Shown here piece after piece: positions 17,277 through 25,388 of a DNA stretch of 45,408 nucleotides. The position numbers were made by a program, and so were the translations under genes. This DNA comes from Thermomonospora catenispora (GTDB lineage Bacteria; Actinomycetota; Actinomycetes; Streptosporangiales; Streptosporangiaceae): contig NZ_RRYT01000036.1 of assembly GCF_006363815.1 (NCBI RefSeq), positions 1-45,408 on the forward strand, read 5' to 3'. Every line of letters begins with the position of its first letter. Position 1 is the first letter of the stretch. Under the pieces are notes generated by a model. That model was not told the origin of the DNA and searched no databases. It was given only the letters and a program-made list of their open reading frames with translations.

Positions 17277-17355
17277 CGCCTTCGCTGACAGCCGCGGCCC
17301 CGATCGGTGACAGCGGCGACTACTGCGCATTCCGCCCGGAACCGATCCTGGGGAC

Positions 17356-18303
17356 ATGAACACCGACACCGTCATCGAGGTGGCCGGGCTGCACCAGCGG
17401 TACGGCGAGTTCGAGGCCGTGCGGGGCGTGTCGTTCGACGTCCGCGAGGGCGAGCTGTTCGCGCTGCTGGGCACCAACGGCGCCGGCAAGACCACGACGA
17501 TGGAGACCATCGAGGGCTTCCGCCCCGCCCATGCGGGCACCGTCCGGGTGCTCGGCCGCGACCCGCACCGCGACCGCCGCGCCGTCCGCCCGCACATGGG
17601 GATCATGCTGCAGGAGGGCGGGCTGTTCCCCGACCTGACCGTGGCCGAGACCGTCGACGTGTGGCGCGACGTCGTGCCCGGCTCCCGCCCCCGCGAGGAG
17701 GTGCTGGAACAGGTGGGCCTGGCCGACAAGGCCGACGTCCGCGTCCGGCAGCTGTCGGGCGGGCAGAAGCGGCGGCTGGACCTGGCCCTGGCGATCACGG
17801 CGAGCCCTCGAGTGCTGTTCCTCGACGAGCCCACCACCGGCATGGACCCCGAGGCCCGCCGCACCACCTGGCGGATCGTCCGCGGCCTGGTCGCCGACGG
17901 CGCCACCGTGCTGCTGACCACCCACTACCTGGAGGAGGCCGAGCAGCTCGCCGACCGGCTGGCGATCATGCACGAGGGCGAGGTCCGGGTGGCCGGCACC
18001 GTCGCCGAGGTGCTGGCCGGGCACGGCGACCGCATCGACTTCCGGATCCCCGCGCAGATCTCCGTCGCCGAGCTGCCGCGGGTGGGCGGCGTCGCCCCCC
18101 GGGTGTCGGCCACCCCGGCCGGGCCCGTCGCCACCTACGCGCTGACCGGGTGCAGCGTGCAGGGCGTGCTGCGCGAGCTGCTCGACTGGGCCGACGCCGG
18201 CCGGCTGGAGCTGGCCGGGCTGCAGGTCCGCAGCGCGTCGCTGGAGGACGTTTTCCTGCAGGTCGCCGGACACCCGGCGGTGGAGGAGGAGGCGCATCGA
18301 TGA
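17356..18303 (+). CDS. ABC transporter ATP-binding protein (ABC-2 type exporter)
   Basis: 315 residues. Walker A GTNGAGKTT near residues 38-46, Q-loop MLQEGGLF near 85-92, signature LSGGQKRRL near 133-141, Walker B VLFLDEPTTG near 153-162, and a switch histidine in LLTTHYLEE near 187-195. The last 90 residues form the C-terminal extension usual in drug/antibiotic exporter ATPases. It powers the permease encoded next, which overlaps by ATGA. The possible -10 (GATCCT, ending six bases before ATG) is weak. With the kinase and regulator genes downstream it forms a four-gene exporter/sensor operon. Confidence 0.95.
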   Translation: MNTDTVIEVAGLHQRYGEFEAVRGVSFDVREGELFALLGTNGAGKTTTMETIEGFRPAHAGTVRVLGRDPHRDRRAVRPHMGIMLQEGGLFPDLTVAETVDVWRDVVPGSRPREEVLEQVGLADKADVRVRQLSGGQKRRLDLALAITASPRVLFLDEPTTGMDPEARRTTWRIVRGLVADGATVLLTTHYLEEAEQLADRLAIMHEGEVRVAGTVAEVLAGHGDRIDFRIPAQISVAELPRVGGVAPRVSATPAGPVATYALTGCSVQGVLRELLDWADAGRLELAGLQVRSASLEDVFLQVAGHPAVEEEAHR

Positions 18304-19157
18304 GCACGACCCGGAGCCGGGCCGCCGCCCCCGCCGCGGCCCGCGCGGATCTGCGGCCGATGCTGCGGCGGATGCTGCGGCTGGCCCGGCTGGACCTGAC
18401 CCTGATGTGGCGCAACCGCAGCGCGATGTTCGGGGTGCTGGGGATCCCCGCGTTCTTCGCCGTGATGCTGGTGGTCGGCTCGGGCAACGGCAACACCACC
18501 GCCGGGATCGACGCGGTGCTGTACACCGGCACCGGCGATCTGGCGTTCTTCCTGATCTTCGCGGTGTTCATCCACCTGACGACCGGCTTCACCGCCCGCC
18601 GTGAGGAGCTGACCCTCAAGCGGCTGCGCAGCGGCCCGCTGTCGGACCTGGAGGTGCTGGGCGGCAGCGTGCTGGGGGCGGTGCTGATGTACTTCGCCCA
18701 GTCGGCCGTCCTCATCGCGATCATCGTGACGGTGCTGGACGGCGGCCCGCCCGCCGACCCGGTGCTGCTGCTGGTCGGGATGCTCGGCGGCGCGGCGGTG
18801 TGCGCGCTGCTGGCGGCGGCGCTGTCCGGGGTCACCGCGACCGCGGAGATGGCGCAGTTCACCGTGCTGCCGATGCTGCTGGCGTCGATGGGGCTGTCGG
18901 GGTTCATGTTCCCGCTGGACGACATGCCCGCCTTCGTGCAGGCCGTCGGCCGGGCGATGCCGCTCACCCCCGTCGTGGAGATCCTGCGCACCGCCTACCT
19001 GGGGCGCGACTACACCGTCGGCGGCGACCACGCGGCGCTCGGCCTGGTGGAGGGCTGGGCGGCCTGCGCCCCCTCCCTGCTCGCCCTGGCGGCCTGGGGC
19101 GCGGCGGGCGCGTGGCTGGCCCGGCGGTACTTCCGGTGGGAGCCCCGGCGCGGCTGA
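18300..19157 (+). CDS. ABC-2 type transporter permease
   Basis: 285 residues with a cytoplasmic Arg/Ala-rich N-terminus, LARLDLTLMWRNRSAMFGVL before the first helix, and about six transmembrane segments (roughly 43-62, 77-95, 118-147, 155-177, 185-210, 254-280). FTARREELTLKRLRSGPLS between helices 2 and 3 is the typical ABC-2 coupling segment. It is the membrane half of the exporter whose ATPase gene overlaps its start by ATGA. The substrate is unknown; the association with a DesK/DesR-like pair suggests efflux induced by a membrane or envelope signal. Confidence 0.93.
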   Translation: MSTTRSRAAAPAAARADLRPMLRRMLRLARLDLTLMWRNRSAMFGVLGIPAFFAVMLVVGSGNGNTTAGIDAVLYTGTGDLAFFLIFAVFIHLTTGFTARREELTLKRLRSGPLSDLEVLGGSVLGAVLMYFAQSAVLIAIIVTVLDGGPPADPVLLLVGMLGGAAVCALLAAALSGVTATAEMAQFTVLPMLLASMGLSGFMFPLDDMPAFVQAVGRAMPLTPVVEILRTAYLGRDYTVGGDHAALGLVEGWAACAPSLLALAAWGAAGAWLARRYFRWEPRRG

Positions 19158-19205
19158 TCCGGCCGCTGCGACGGACGCTCGACGGCCGTTACGCTGAACG
19201 GGATC

Positions 19206-20438
19206 GTGAAGGGTGTGGGCGACGTGAAGGAGACGGGAACCTCGGCCGACATCGCCGAGCGCGCGGCCCGGAGGTTCGAGACGGCGCGCCGGATCACCGA
19301 GGGCACCTTCGGCGCGGCGAGCGTGGGCCTGGCCGTCGGTATCGGCGTCAACACCGCCATGCTCTACACCGACGGGGAGATCGGCCTTCCGTTGGTGGTG
19401 CTGCTGGTGGCGGGGCTGGCGGCCTTCACGGTGCTGTACATGCGGCTGGCGCGGGCCGGGATGCAGGGCCGCGCCCCGGTGCGGGAGCTGGTGGTCAGCG
19501 CGCTGCTGGCGGCGGCCCTGGCCCTGATGGTCTTCGAGAGCCCGATGTGGATCATGGTGGGGCCGTTCTGGGCGTCGGCGGCCGTGCTGTGCCTGCCCGG
19601 CCTGCGGAACCTGCTCCTGGTCTGCGTCGGCACCTCGGCGCTGATGGCCACCTTCAGCGTGGTCGCCTCCTGGGAGCGGGCGCACTGGTTCATGTGGCCG
19701 GTGATGTTCCTCATGTGCATGGTGATCTGCGGCCTGGCGGTGGGCGGCAACATGGCGCAGAAGTGGCTGTGGGACGTGATGCAGGAGGTCCACGCCGCCC
19801 GTGAGGCGCAGGCCCGGCTGGCGGTCACCGAGGAGCGGCTGCGCTTCGCCCGCGACCTGCACGATCTGCTGGGGCACAACCTGTCGCTGATCGCGGTCAA
19901 GAGCGAGCTGGCCATCCGGATGACCGAGGCCGACCCCGCCCGCGCCCGCGCCGAGATGGCCGATGTGCGGACCGCCGCCCGGGACGCGCTCCGCGAGGTC
20001 CGGGCCGCGGTCCGCGGCTATCGGGTGGTGGAGCTGGACAGCGAGCTGGCTGGCGTCCGCGCCGTGCTGGAGGCCGCCGGAGTGCGCTGCACCGTGCCGG
20101 AGGACCCCGGCGGGCTGCCCGAGGAGATCGGCGGGGCGCTGGCCTGGGTGGTCCGCGAGGGCGCCACCAACGTGCTCAAGCACAGCGAGGCCCGCCGCTG
20201 CGACATCACCCTGGCCCGCTACGACGGGTCGGTGGTGCTGGAGATGACCAACGACGGCGCCCGCCCCGCGGCCGACGGCTCCGGCACCGGGCTGACCGGC
20301 CTGACCGAACGGCTGGCCGCGGTCGGCGGCACGCTCACCGCCGAGCACACCGGTCACGGCCGGTTCCTGCTGCGGGCGGTCGTCCCGCTGCCGGGGCGGT
20401 CCGAAGGCGCCGACGAGTCGTTGCGGAGCGTGGCGTGA
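19206..20438 (+). CDS. Sensor histidine kinase, DesK/NarL-partner type
   Basis: 410 residues. About six transmembrane helices occupy residues 35-185. The HisKA_3 dimerisation domain carries the phospho-accepting His219 in RFARDLHDLLGHNLSLIAVK. The ATPase domain shows VVREGATNVLKHSEA (N-box, near 316-330) and DGSGTGLTGLTERL (G-box, near 358-371). It autophosphorylates and passes phosphate to the response regulator encoded in the overlapping next gene. TACGCT lies 10 bases before the GTG start; no strong ribosome-binding site is present. It follows the ABC permease by 48 bases. Confidence 0.94.
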   Translation: MKGVGDVKETGTSADIAERAARRFETARRITEGTFGAASVGLAVGIGVNTAMLYTDGEIGLPLVVLLVAGLAAFTVLYMRLARAGMQGRAPVRELVVSALLAAALALMVFESPMWIMVGPFWASAAVLCLPGLRNLLLVCVGTSALMATFSVVASWERAHWFMWPVMFLMCMVICGLAVGGNMAQKWLWDVMQEVHAAREAQARLAVTEERLRFARDLHDLLGHNLSLIAVKSELAIRMTEADPARARAEMADVRTAARDALREVRAAVRGYRVVELDSELAGVRAVLEAAGVRCTVPEDPGGLPEEIGGALAWVVREGATNVLKHSEARRCDITLARYDGSVVLEMTNDGARPAADGSGTGLTGLTERLAAVGGTLTAEHTGHGRFLLRAVVPLPGRSEGADESLRSVA

Positions 20439-21040
20439 TCCGGATCCTGCTGGCCGATGACGAGCACCTGATCCGCGGTGCCGTCGCCGCCCTGCTCGGT
20501 CTGCAGCCCGACCTGGAGGTGGTCGCCGAGGTCGGCCGCGGTGACCGGGTCCTGGACGCGGTCGCCGCCCACGACCCCGACGTGGCCGTGCTGGACATCG
20601 ACATGCCCGGGCTGGACGGGCTGACCGTCGCCGAGCGCCTGCACGAGTCCGGCGCCCGCTGCGCCGTGTGCATCCTCACCAGCCTGGGCCGCCCCGGCTA
20701 TCTGCGGCGGGCGATGGCCGCCGGGGTCCGCGGCTTCATCGCCAAGGACGCCCCCGCCGAGGACCTGGCCGCCGCCATCCGCAAGATCCACGCCGGGGGC
20801 CGCTACCTGGACGCCGAGCTGGCCGCCACCGCCATGGCCGCCGGCGACAACCCGCTCACCGAGCGGGAGCGCGAGATCCTCCGCCTGATCGGCAGGGGCG
20901 TGGAGGCCCCCCGCATCGCCGCGACGCTGCACCTGTCGGAGGGCACCGTCCGCAACTACCTGTCCAGCGCCATGACCAAGCTCGGCGCCGGCAACCGGCT
21001 GGCCGCCGTCCGCGCCGCCGAGGACATGGGCTGGATCTGA
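20435..21040 (+). CDS. Response regulator, NarL/FixJ (DesR-like) family
   Basis: 201 residues. The receiver domain shows the acidic pair in LLADDE, phospho-accepting Asp54 in AVLDIDMPGLDG, and Lys in GFIAKDAP near residue 105. The LuxR-type helix-turn-helix is at about 145-200: PLTEREREILRLIGRG, then LHLSEGTVRNYLSSAMTKLG. The GTG start overlaps the kinase stop (GTGA), so translation is coupled. Such DesK/DesR-like pairs usually activate the adjacent ABC exporter operon, and that is the expected target here. Confidence 0.96.
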   Translation: MIRILLADDEHLIRGAVAALLGLQPDLEVVAEVGRGDRVLDAVAAHDPDVAVLDIDMPGLDGLTVAERLHESGARCAVCILTSLGRPGYLRRAMAAGVRGFIAKDAPAEDLAAAIRKIHAGGRYLDAELAATAMAAGDNPLTEREREILRLIGRGVEAPRIAATLHLSEGTVRNYLSSAMTKLGAGNRLAAVRAAEDMGWI

Positions 21041-21057
21041 CCCCTCCCCGGTGCGGG

Positions 21058-21075
21058 CGGCCCCGCGCGGGGCCG
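21058..21075. terminator. GC-rich palindrome after the response regulator
   Basis: CGGCCCCGCGCGGGGCCG is a perfect 18-base palindrome 17 bases after the stop codon of the exporter/sensor operon. As RNA it would form a short stem with a tiny loop. Candidate terminator without a U-tract. Confidence 0.4.
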
Positions 21076-21189
21076 GACCCGGCGGGGCGACCGCGGGCCA
21101 GAGGGACGGGCCGTGCACGCGGGACGCGCGGGGCGCGCGAGGCGTGCGCGGATCCGGGGCCGTCGTGGGACGGCGGGGCCCGCGGCCCG

Positions 21190-21201
21190 TAGGCTTGCCG
21201 C
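21190..21201 (+). promoter_or_regulatory. -10 element TAGGCT, leaderless start
   Basis: TAGGCT (21190-21195) ends six bases before the GTG start at 21202. The sequence between and before holds no Shine-Dalgarno. Confidence 0.5.
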
Positions 21202-22365
21202 GTGAGCGAGCCACTCGTGTCCCGCATGCAGGGTTTCGGCACCACGATCTTCGCGGAGATGACCGCTCTCGCCGTGCGCACCGGCGCCATCAACCTCGGT
21301 CAGGGCTTCCCCGACAGTCCCGGTCCGCGGCCGATGCTGGAACGGGCCGCCGCCGCCATCCGCGACGGCGACAACCAGTACCCGCCCGGGCCCGGCGTCG
21401 CCGAGCTGCGGGAGGCCGTCTCCCGGCAGCGGGCGCAGCGGTACGGGCTCGCCTACGACCCCGACGGCGAGGTCCTGATCACGGTGGGGGCGACCGAGGC
21501 CGTCGCCGCCGCGATCCTGGCGCTGGCCGGACCGGGCGAGGAGGTGGTGGTCTTCGAGCCCTACTACGACTCGTACGCGGCGATGATCGCGCTGGCCGGG
21601 GCGGTGCGGCGGCCGGTCACGCTGCGGCCCGAGGGCGGCCGGTTCACCTTCGACCCCGACGAGCTGCGCGCCGCGGTCGGCCCCCGCACCCGGATGATCC
21701 TGGTGAACTCCCCGCACAACCCGGTGGGCACCGTGTTCACCCGCGAGGAGCTGGAGGTCATCGCGGAGCTGTGCCGCGAGCGCGACCTGATCGCCGTCAC
21801 CGACGAGGTGTACGAGTACCTGACGTTCGACGACGCCGAGCATGTGCCGCTGGCCTCGCTGGAAGGGATGCGGGAGCGGACCGTGGCGATCTCCTCGGCG
21901 GGCAAGACGTTCTCGGTCACCGGCTGGAAGGTCGGCTGGGTCACCGCGCCCGCCCGGTACGTGCGGGCCGTGCAGACCGTCAAGCAGTTCCTCACCTACA
22001 CCGCCTCGGCCCCCTACCAGCGGGCGGTCGCCTACGCCCTGGAGAACGAGCTGGCCTGGGTGGCGGGGCTGCGCGCCTCCCTGCAGGCCAAACGGGACCG
22101 CCTGATCACCGGGCTGGAGGCCGCCGGGTTCACCGTGTTCCGACCGCAGGGCACCTACTTCGTGCAGGCCGACATCCGTCCGCTCGGGTTCGCCGACGGC
22201 ATGGAGCTGGCCCGCGCGCTGCCCGACAAGGCCGGGGTGGTGGCCGTCCCGTCCCAGGTCTTCTACGACCGCGCCGAGGCGGGGGCGCGCTTTTTGCGGT
22301 TCGCGTTCTGCAAGCGGGACCATGTGATCGACGAGGCGGTCGCCCGCCTGTCGCGGCTGCGGTGA
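21202..22365 (+). CDS. Class I/II PLP-dependent aminotransferase
   Basis: 387 residues, fold type I. The PLP-binding lysine is in SSAGKTFSVTGWKVGW (Lys near residue 236). Other class landmarks are LGQGFPDSP near 34, a substrate-loop Tyr in EPYYDSYAA near 118, VNSPHNPVGTVF near 170, DEVYEYLTF near 202, and the carboxylate-binding Arg in FLRFAFCK near 371. The N-terminus and QYPPG resemble the methionine/kynurenine aminotransferase and actinobacterial DapC-like (N-succinyldiaminopimelate) branch; which substrate is used cannot be told. The GTG start is supported by the -10 just upstream. It is followed by its own hairpin, so it is probably monocistronic. Confidence 0.92.
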   Translation: MSEPLVSRMQGFGTTIFAEMTALAVRTGAINLGQGFPDSPGPRPMLERAAAAIRDGDNQYPPGPGVAELREAVSRQRAQRYGLAYDPDGEVLITVGATEAVAAAILALAGPGEEVVVFEPYYDSYAAMIALAGAVRRPVTLRPEGGRFTFDPDELRAAVGPRTRMILVNSPHNPVGTVFTREELEVIAELCRERDLIAVTDEVYEYLTFDDAEHVPLASLEGMRERTVAISSAGKTFSVTGWKVGWVTAPARYVRAVQTVKQFLTYTASAPYQRAVAYALENELAWVAGLRASLQAKRDRLITGLEAAGFTVFRPQGTYFVQADIRPLGFADGMELARALPDKAGVVAVPSQVFYDRAEAGARFLRFAFCKRDHVIDEAVARLSRLR

Positions 22366-22375
22366 GGGAGGACGC

Positions 22376-22402
22376 GGCCGCGGCGAGGACCCCGCCGAGG
22401 CC
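22376..22402. terminator. Hairpin after the aminotransferase gene
   Basis: GGCCGCGGCG (22376-22385) pairs with CGCCGAGGCC (22393-22402) at nine of ten positions around a 7-base loop, 10 bases after the stop. It separates the aminotransferase from the carbamate kinase unit. Confidence 0.45.
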
Positions 22403-22503
22403 GCGGCGGCCCGGTCTCCTCAGCGCCTCATCGGCCATAACCTGCCGAAACAGCGCTCTCCGTTAGGCGGATTTCGCCCATGAGCCGCCCGCCCGGCCGG
22501 GGC

Positions 22504-22515
22504 TACCTTCGGCAG
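22504..22515 (+). promoter_or_regulatory. -10 element TACCTT, leaderless start of the kinase-barbiturase unit
   Basis: TACCTT (22504-22509) ends six bases before the GTG at 22516. This supports 22516, rather than the in-frame ATG at 22480, as the start of carbamate kinase. Confidence 0.5.
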
Positions 22516-23466
22516 GTGGGCACCTCGGGCGAACGGCTGCTGGTCGCGCTGGGCGGCAACGCGATGACCGCCCCCGACGGCAGCGCGGCACCGCGGGATC
22601 AGGAGGCGGCGGTGCGGGTGGCCATGGAACGGGTGGCCGACGTGATCGCCGAAGGGCGCCAGGTGGCCCTCACCCACGGCAACGGCCCCCAGGTCGGCAA
22701 TCTGCTGATCAAGAACCAGCTGGCCGTCCGGGTGGTGCCGCCGGTGCCGCTGGACTGGTGCGGCGCGCAGACCCAGGCCACCATCGGGATGCTCATGGTC
22801 GGGGCGCTGGAGCACGCGCTCGCCGAACGCGGCGCGCCCCGCCCGGTGACCACCGTGATCACCCGGACCCTGGTGGACGTCGCCGACCCGGCCTTCCGGC
22901 ACCCCAGCAAGCCGATCGGCCGGTACTTCTCCGAGAACGCCGCCCGCTCCTTCATCGCCCGCGGGGAGAGCTGGCGGTCGTTCGGCGCGCGCGGCTGGTG
23001 GCGGGTGGTGGCCTCCCCGGAGCCGCTGGAGATCCTCGACGTCTCCGCGGTGGAGGCGCTGATGGCCGCCGGGCACGTGGTGGTCGCGGCCGGCGGCGGG
23101 GGAGTGCCGGTGGCCCGCGCCGCCGACGGCTCCCTGCACGGCGTGGAGGCCGTCATCGACAAGGACCTGGCCGCCGCGCTGCTGGCCCGTCGGATCGGCG
23201 CCGCCGCTCTGATCATCGCCACCGACGTGACGCACGTCATGCTCGGCTACGGCACCTCCCGGCAGCGCCCGCTGACCCGCGTCACCCCCGAGGAGCTGCG
23301 CGCCCTGGCCGCCGCCGGGCACTTCGCCGAGGGGAGCATGGCCCCCAAGGTCGAGGCCGCGCTGCGGTTCATCGCCGGCGGCGGGCGGCGAGCCGTGATC
23401 ACCGCGCTGGACCGCATCGCGGATGCGGTCCACGGCGACGCCGGAACCGTCATCGAGGAGGACTGA
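22516..23466 (+). CDS. arcC: Carbamate kinase
   Basis: 316 residues from the GTG. Amino-acid-kinase landmarks: [11 protein letters not shown] near the N-terminus, [19 protein letters not shown] near 52-70, [21 protein letters not shown] near 190-200, and [13 protein letters not shown] near 212-224. It converts carbamoyl phosphate and ADP to ATP and carbamate. No arginine deiminase or ornithine carbamoyltransferase gene is nearby; instead the barbiturase-family gene starts 4 bases after the stop. This makes the kinase part of a heterocycle-degradation operon, where carbamoyl phosphate would come from phosphorolysis of a ureido compound, as in the AllFGH-AllK route. The adjacency is observed; the pathway role is inferred. 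Confidence 0.95.
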   Translation: MGTSGERLLVALGGNAMTAPDGSAAPRDQEAAVRVAMERVADVIAEGRQVALTHGNGPQVGNLLIKNQLAVRVVPPVPLDWCGAQTQATIGMLMVGALEHALAERGAPRPVTTVITRTLVDVADPAFRHPSKPIGRYFSENAARSFIARGESWRSFGARGWWRVVASPEPLEILDVSAVEALMAAGHVVVAAGGGGVPVARAADGSLHGVEAVIDKDLAAALLARRIGAAALIIATDVTHVMLGYGTSRQRPLTRVTPEELRALAAAGHFAEGSMAPKVEAALRFIAGGGRRAVITALDRIADAVHGDAGTVIEED

Positions 23467-23470
23467 GCGC

Positions 23471-24589
23471 ATGCCTCACGCGACGCCCGATCCGATCGAG
23501 GTGCGCAAGGTGCCGATCAAGCACGTCGCCGACGCCTCCGGACTGGCCGAGCTCATCGACGCCGGGGTGATCGAGGCCGACCGGGTGCTGGCCGTGATCG
23601 GCAAGACCGAGGGCAACGGCGGCGTCAACGACTACACCCGCATCCTCGCCGATCGGGCGTTCCGGGAGGTGCTCATCGCCAAGGGCGCCCGCACCCCGGA
23701 GGAGGTCGCCGAGGTGCCGCTGGTGTGGTCGGGCGGCACCGACGGGGTGCTCAGCCCGCATGCGACGATCTTCGCCTCCGTCGACCCGGCCCGGGCCCCG
23801 GCCACTGACGAGCCGCGGCTGTCGGTCGGGATCGCGATGAGCGAGGTGATCCTGCCCGAGGACATCGGCCGTCCCGCCATGGTGGAGAAGGTCGCCGCGG
23901 GGGTCCGCGAGGCCATGAAGGTCGCCGGGATCGACGATCCGGCCGACGTCCACTACGTGCAGACCAAGACCCCGCTGCTCACCCTGGACGCCGTCAACGA
24001 CGCCAAGAGCCGGGGCCGCGACGTGGTCACCGAGGACACCCTCAAGTCCATGGACGTCTCCAACTCCACCACCGCCCTCGGCATCGCCGTGGCACTGGGG
24101 GAGATCGAGATGCCCGCCGCCGAGCAGATCCACCGCGACCTGTCGCTGTACTCGTCGGTGGCGTCCTGCTCCTCGGGGGTGGAGCTGGACCGGGCGCAGA
24201 TCGTGCTGGTGGGGAACGTCCGCGGCATCGGCGGCCGGTACCGCATCGGCCACTCGGTGATGAGGGACGCGCTGGACGCCGACGGCATCTGGGAGGCGAT
24301 CCGCTCCTCCGGCATCGAGCTGCCCGAGCGCCCCCGCCCCGACGACCTGGACGGACGGCTGGTGAACGTGTTCCTCAAGTGCGAGGCCGACCCCAGCGGC
24401 CGGGTGCGCGGGCGCCGCAACATCATGCTGGACGACTCCGACGTGCACTGGCACCGGCAGATCAAGGCGTGCGTCGGCGGGGTCGCCGCCAGCGTCACCG
24501 GGGATCCCGCCGTGTTCGTGTCGGTCGCCGCCGTGCACCAGGGCCCCTCCGGGGGCGGACCCGTGGCGGCCATCGCCGACCTGGGCTGA
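23471..24589 (+). CDS. Ring-opening amidohydrolase: barbiturase/cyanuric acid hydrolase family
   Basis: 372 residues. The family has three structurally related units, each giving a Ser-Lys pair to one active site. Visible candidates: Lys45 in [16 protein letters not shown] with Ser87 in [11 protein letters not shown]; Lys near 166 in VQTKTPLLT with the serine cluster in [11 protein letters not shown] near 230; Lys near 303 in FLKCEAD with [14 protein letters not shown] near the C-terminus. The family contains barbiturase (barbiturate to ureidomalonate) and cyanuric acid hydrolase. An actinobacterial host, a UraA-like permease and a molybdenum hydroxylase in the same window favour barbiturase. 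GGAGG lies upstream of the ATG, and the carbamate kinase stop is 4 bases away, so the two are cotranscribed. A strong hairpin follows. Confidence 0.93.
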   Translation: MPHATPDPIEVRKVPIKHVADASGLAELIDAGVIEADRVLAVIGKTEGNGGVNDYTRILADRAFREVLIAKGARTPEEVAEVPLVWSGGTDGVLSPHATIFASVDPARAPATDEPRLSVGIAMSEVILPEDIGRPAMVEKVAAGVREAMKVAGIDDPADVHYVQTKTPLLTLDAVNDAKSRGRDVVTEDTLKSMDVSNSTTALGIAVALGEIEMPAAEQIHRDLSLYSSVASCSSGVELDRAQIVLVGNVRGIGGRYRIGHSVMRDALDADGIWEAIRSSGIELPERPRPDDLDGRLVNVFLKCEADPSGRVRGRRNIMLDDSDVHWHRQIKACVGGVAASVTGDPAVFVSVAAVHQGPSGGGPVAAIADLG

Positions 24590-24594
24590 GTCCA

Positions 24595-24647
24595 CCGCCG
24601 CGGCGCCCCCTCCGGGAGCCCCCGGCATGCGGAGGGGCCCGCGGCGG
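24595..24647. terminator. Strong hairpin after the barbiturase gene
   Basis: CCGCCGC (24595-24601) pairs with GCGGCGG (24641-24647) and CCCCTCCG (24607-24614) pairs with CGGAGGGG (24630-24637). The internal loop is asymmetric and the apical loop has 15 bases. It begins 6 bases after the stop codon. Confidence 0.6.
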
Positions 24648-24670
24648 CCGTCGGCGGCGGTGGGGGCGTA

Positions 24671-24683
24671 TACGCTCTCAGGC
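24671..24683 (+). promoter_or_regulatory. -10 element TACGCT, leaderless start
   Basis: TACGCT (24671-24676) within GTATACGCT ends seven bases before the GTG at 24684. No ribosome-binding site is present. Confidence 0.5.
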
Positions 24684-25388
24684 GTGTCCGGACCATCCCT
24701 GATCAGACCCCAGTTCCCCGACGACGACGGCGGCGCCCACCCCGGGCTGCGGGACGCGCTGGCCGCCTACGAGGCGGGGCGGGCCGGTGAGCACGCCGTT
24801 CTGGAGCAGCTCGCCGCGGCCCGGCTGCTCGTCCCGGTGGTGGCGATCCTCACCGAGGAGGAGGACGTCGCGCCGGGCGAGCCGCGCCGGGAGAAGACCA
24901 GCGAAATGGCCACCCCCACGCTGATCGGCGAGGACGGGCGGCGCGGCTTCCTGGGCTTCACCTGCCTGGAGACCCTGCAACGCTGGCGGCCCGACGCCCG
25001 GCCGGTGCCGGTGACGGCCGTCGACGCCTGCCGGGCCGCCCTCCAGGAGGGGGCCGACGCCCTGGTGGTGGACGTGGCGGGCCCGGTGCCGTTCGCGGTG
25101 GACGGGCTGCGGCTGCACCTGCTGGCCGAGGGCCGCCCGGTGCCGCCGCCGCACGAGGACCCCGAGGTGCTGGCCGCCGTCGACGCCGCGTTCGGCGGCG
25201 AGGAGGGGGTCCGCGGGGTGCGGGTCGGGCCGGGCCGGTCCGCCGAGCTGGCCATCAGCTGCGGCATCCTGCCCGGTCACGACGAACGGGCCACCGTCCA
25301 GCGGGTCTCCGACCGGCTCGCCGAGCTGCTGCGCGGCCGGATCGTCGGCGGGGTCGAGCTCACCGTCAGCCGTGTCGCCTCCGGCTGA
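24684..25388 (+). CDS. SseB family protein
   Basis: 234 residues. Residues 25-125 fit the SseB N-terminal domain: HAVLEQLAAARLLVPVVA, a polar loop, then FLGFTCLETLQRWRPDARPV, VDACRAAL and ADALVVDVAGPVPF. The function of actinobacterial SseB-like proteins is not established. It is soluble, with no signal peptide. The GTG start at 24684 is supported by the -10 element; upstream codons in the same frame lie in the preceding terminator region. Its 3' end overlaps the prepilin peptidase gene by 17 bases. A position just before the aro cluster is, to my knowledge, common in actinobacteria. Confidence 0.82.
   Translation: MSGPSLIRPQFPDDDGGAHPGLRDALAAYEAGRAGEHAVLEQLAAARLLVPVVAILTEEEDVAPGEPRREKTSEMATPTLIGEDGRRGFLGFTCLETLQRWRPDARPVPVTAVDACRAALQEGADALVVDVAGPVPFAVDGLRLHLLAEGRPVPPPHEDPEVLAAVDAAFGGEEGVRGVRVGPGRSAELAISCGILPGHDERATVQRVSDRLAELLRGRIVGGVELTVSRVASG

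Noticed and set aside
22480-22515. ATG at 22480 as the carbamate kinase start
   Set aside because: It adds twelve non-conserved residues, has no ribosome-binding site, and a -10 element lies just before the GTG at 22516.
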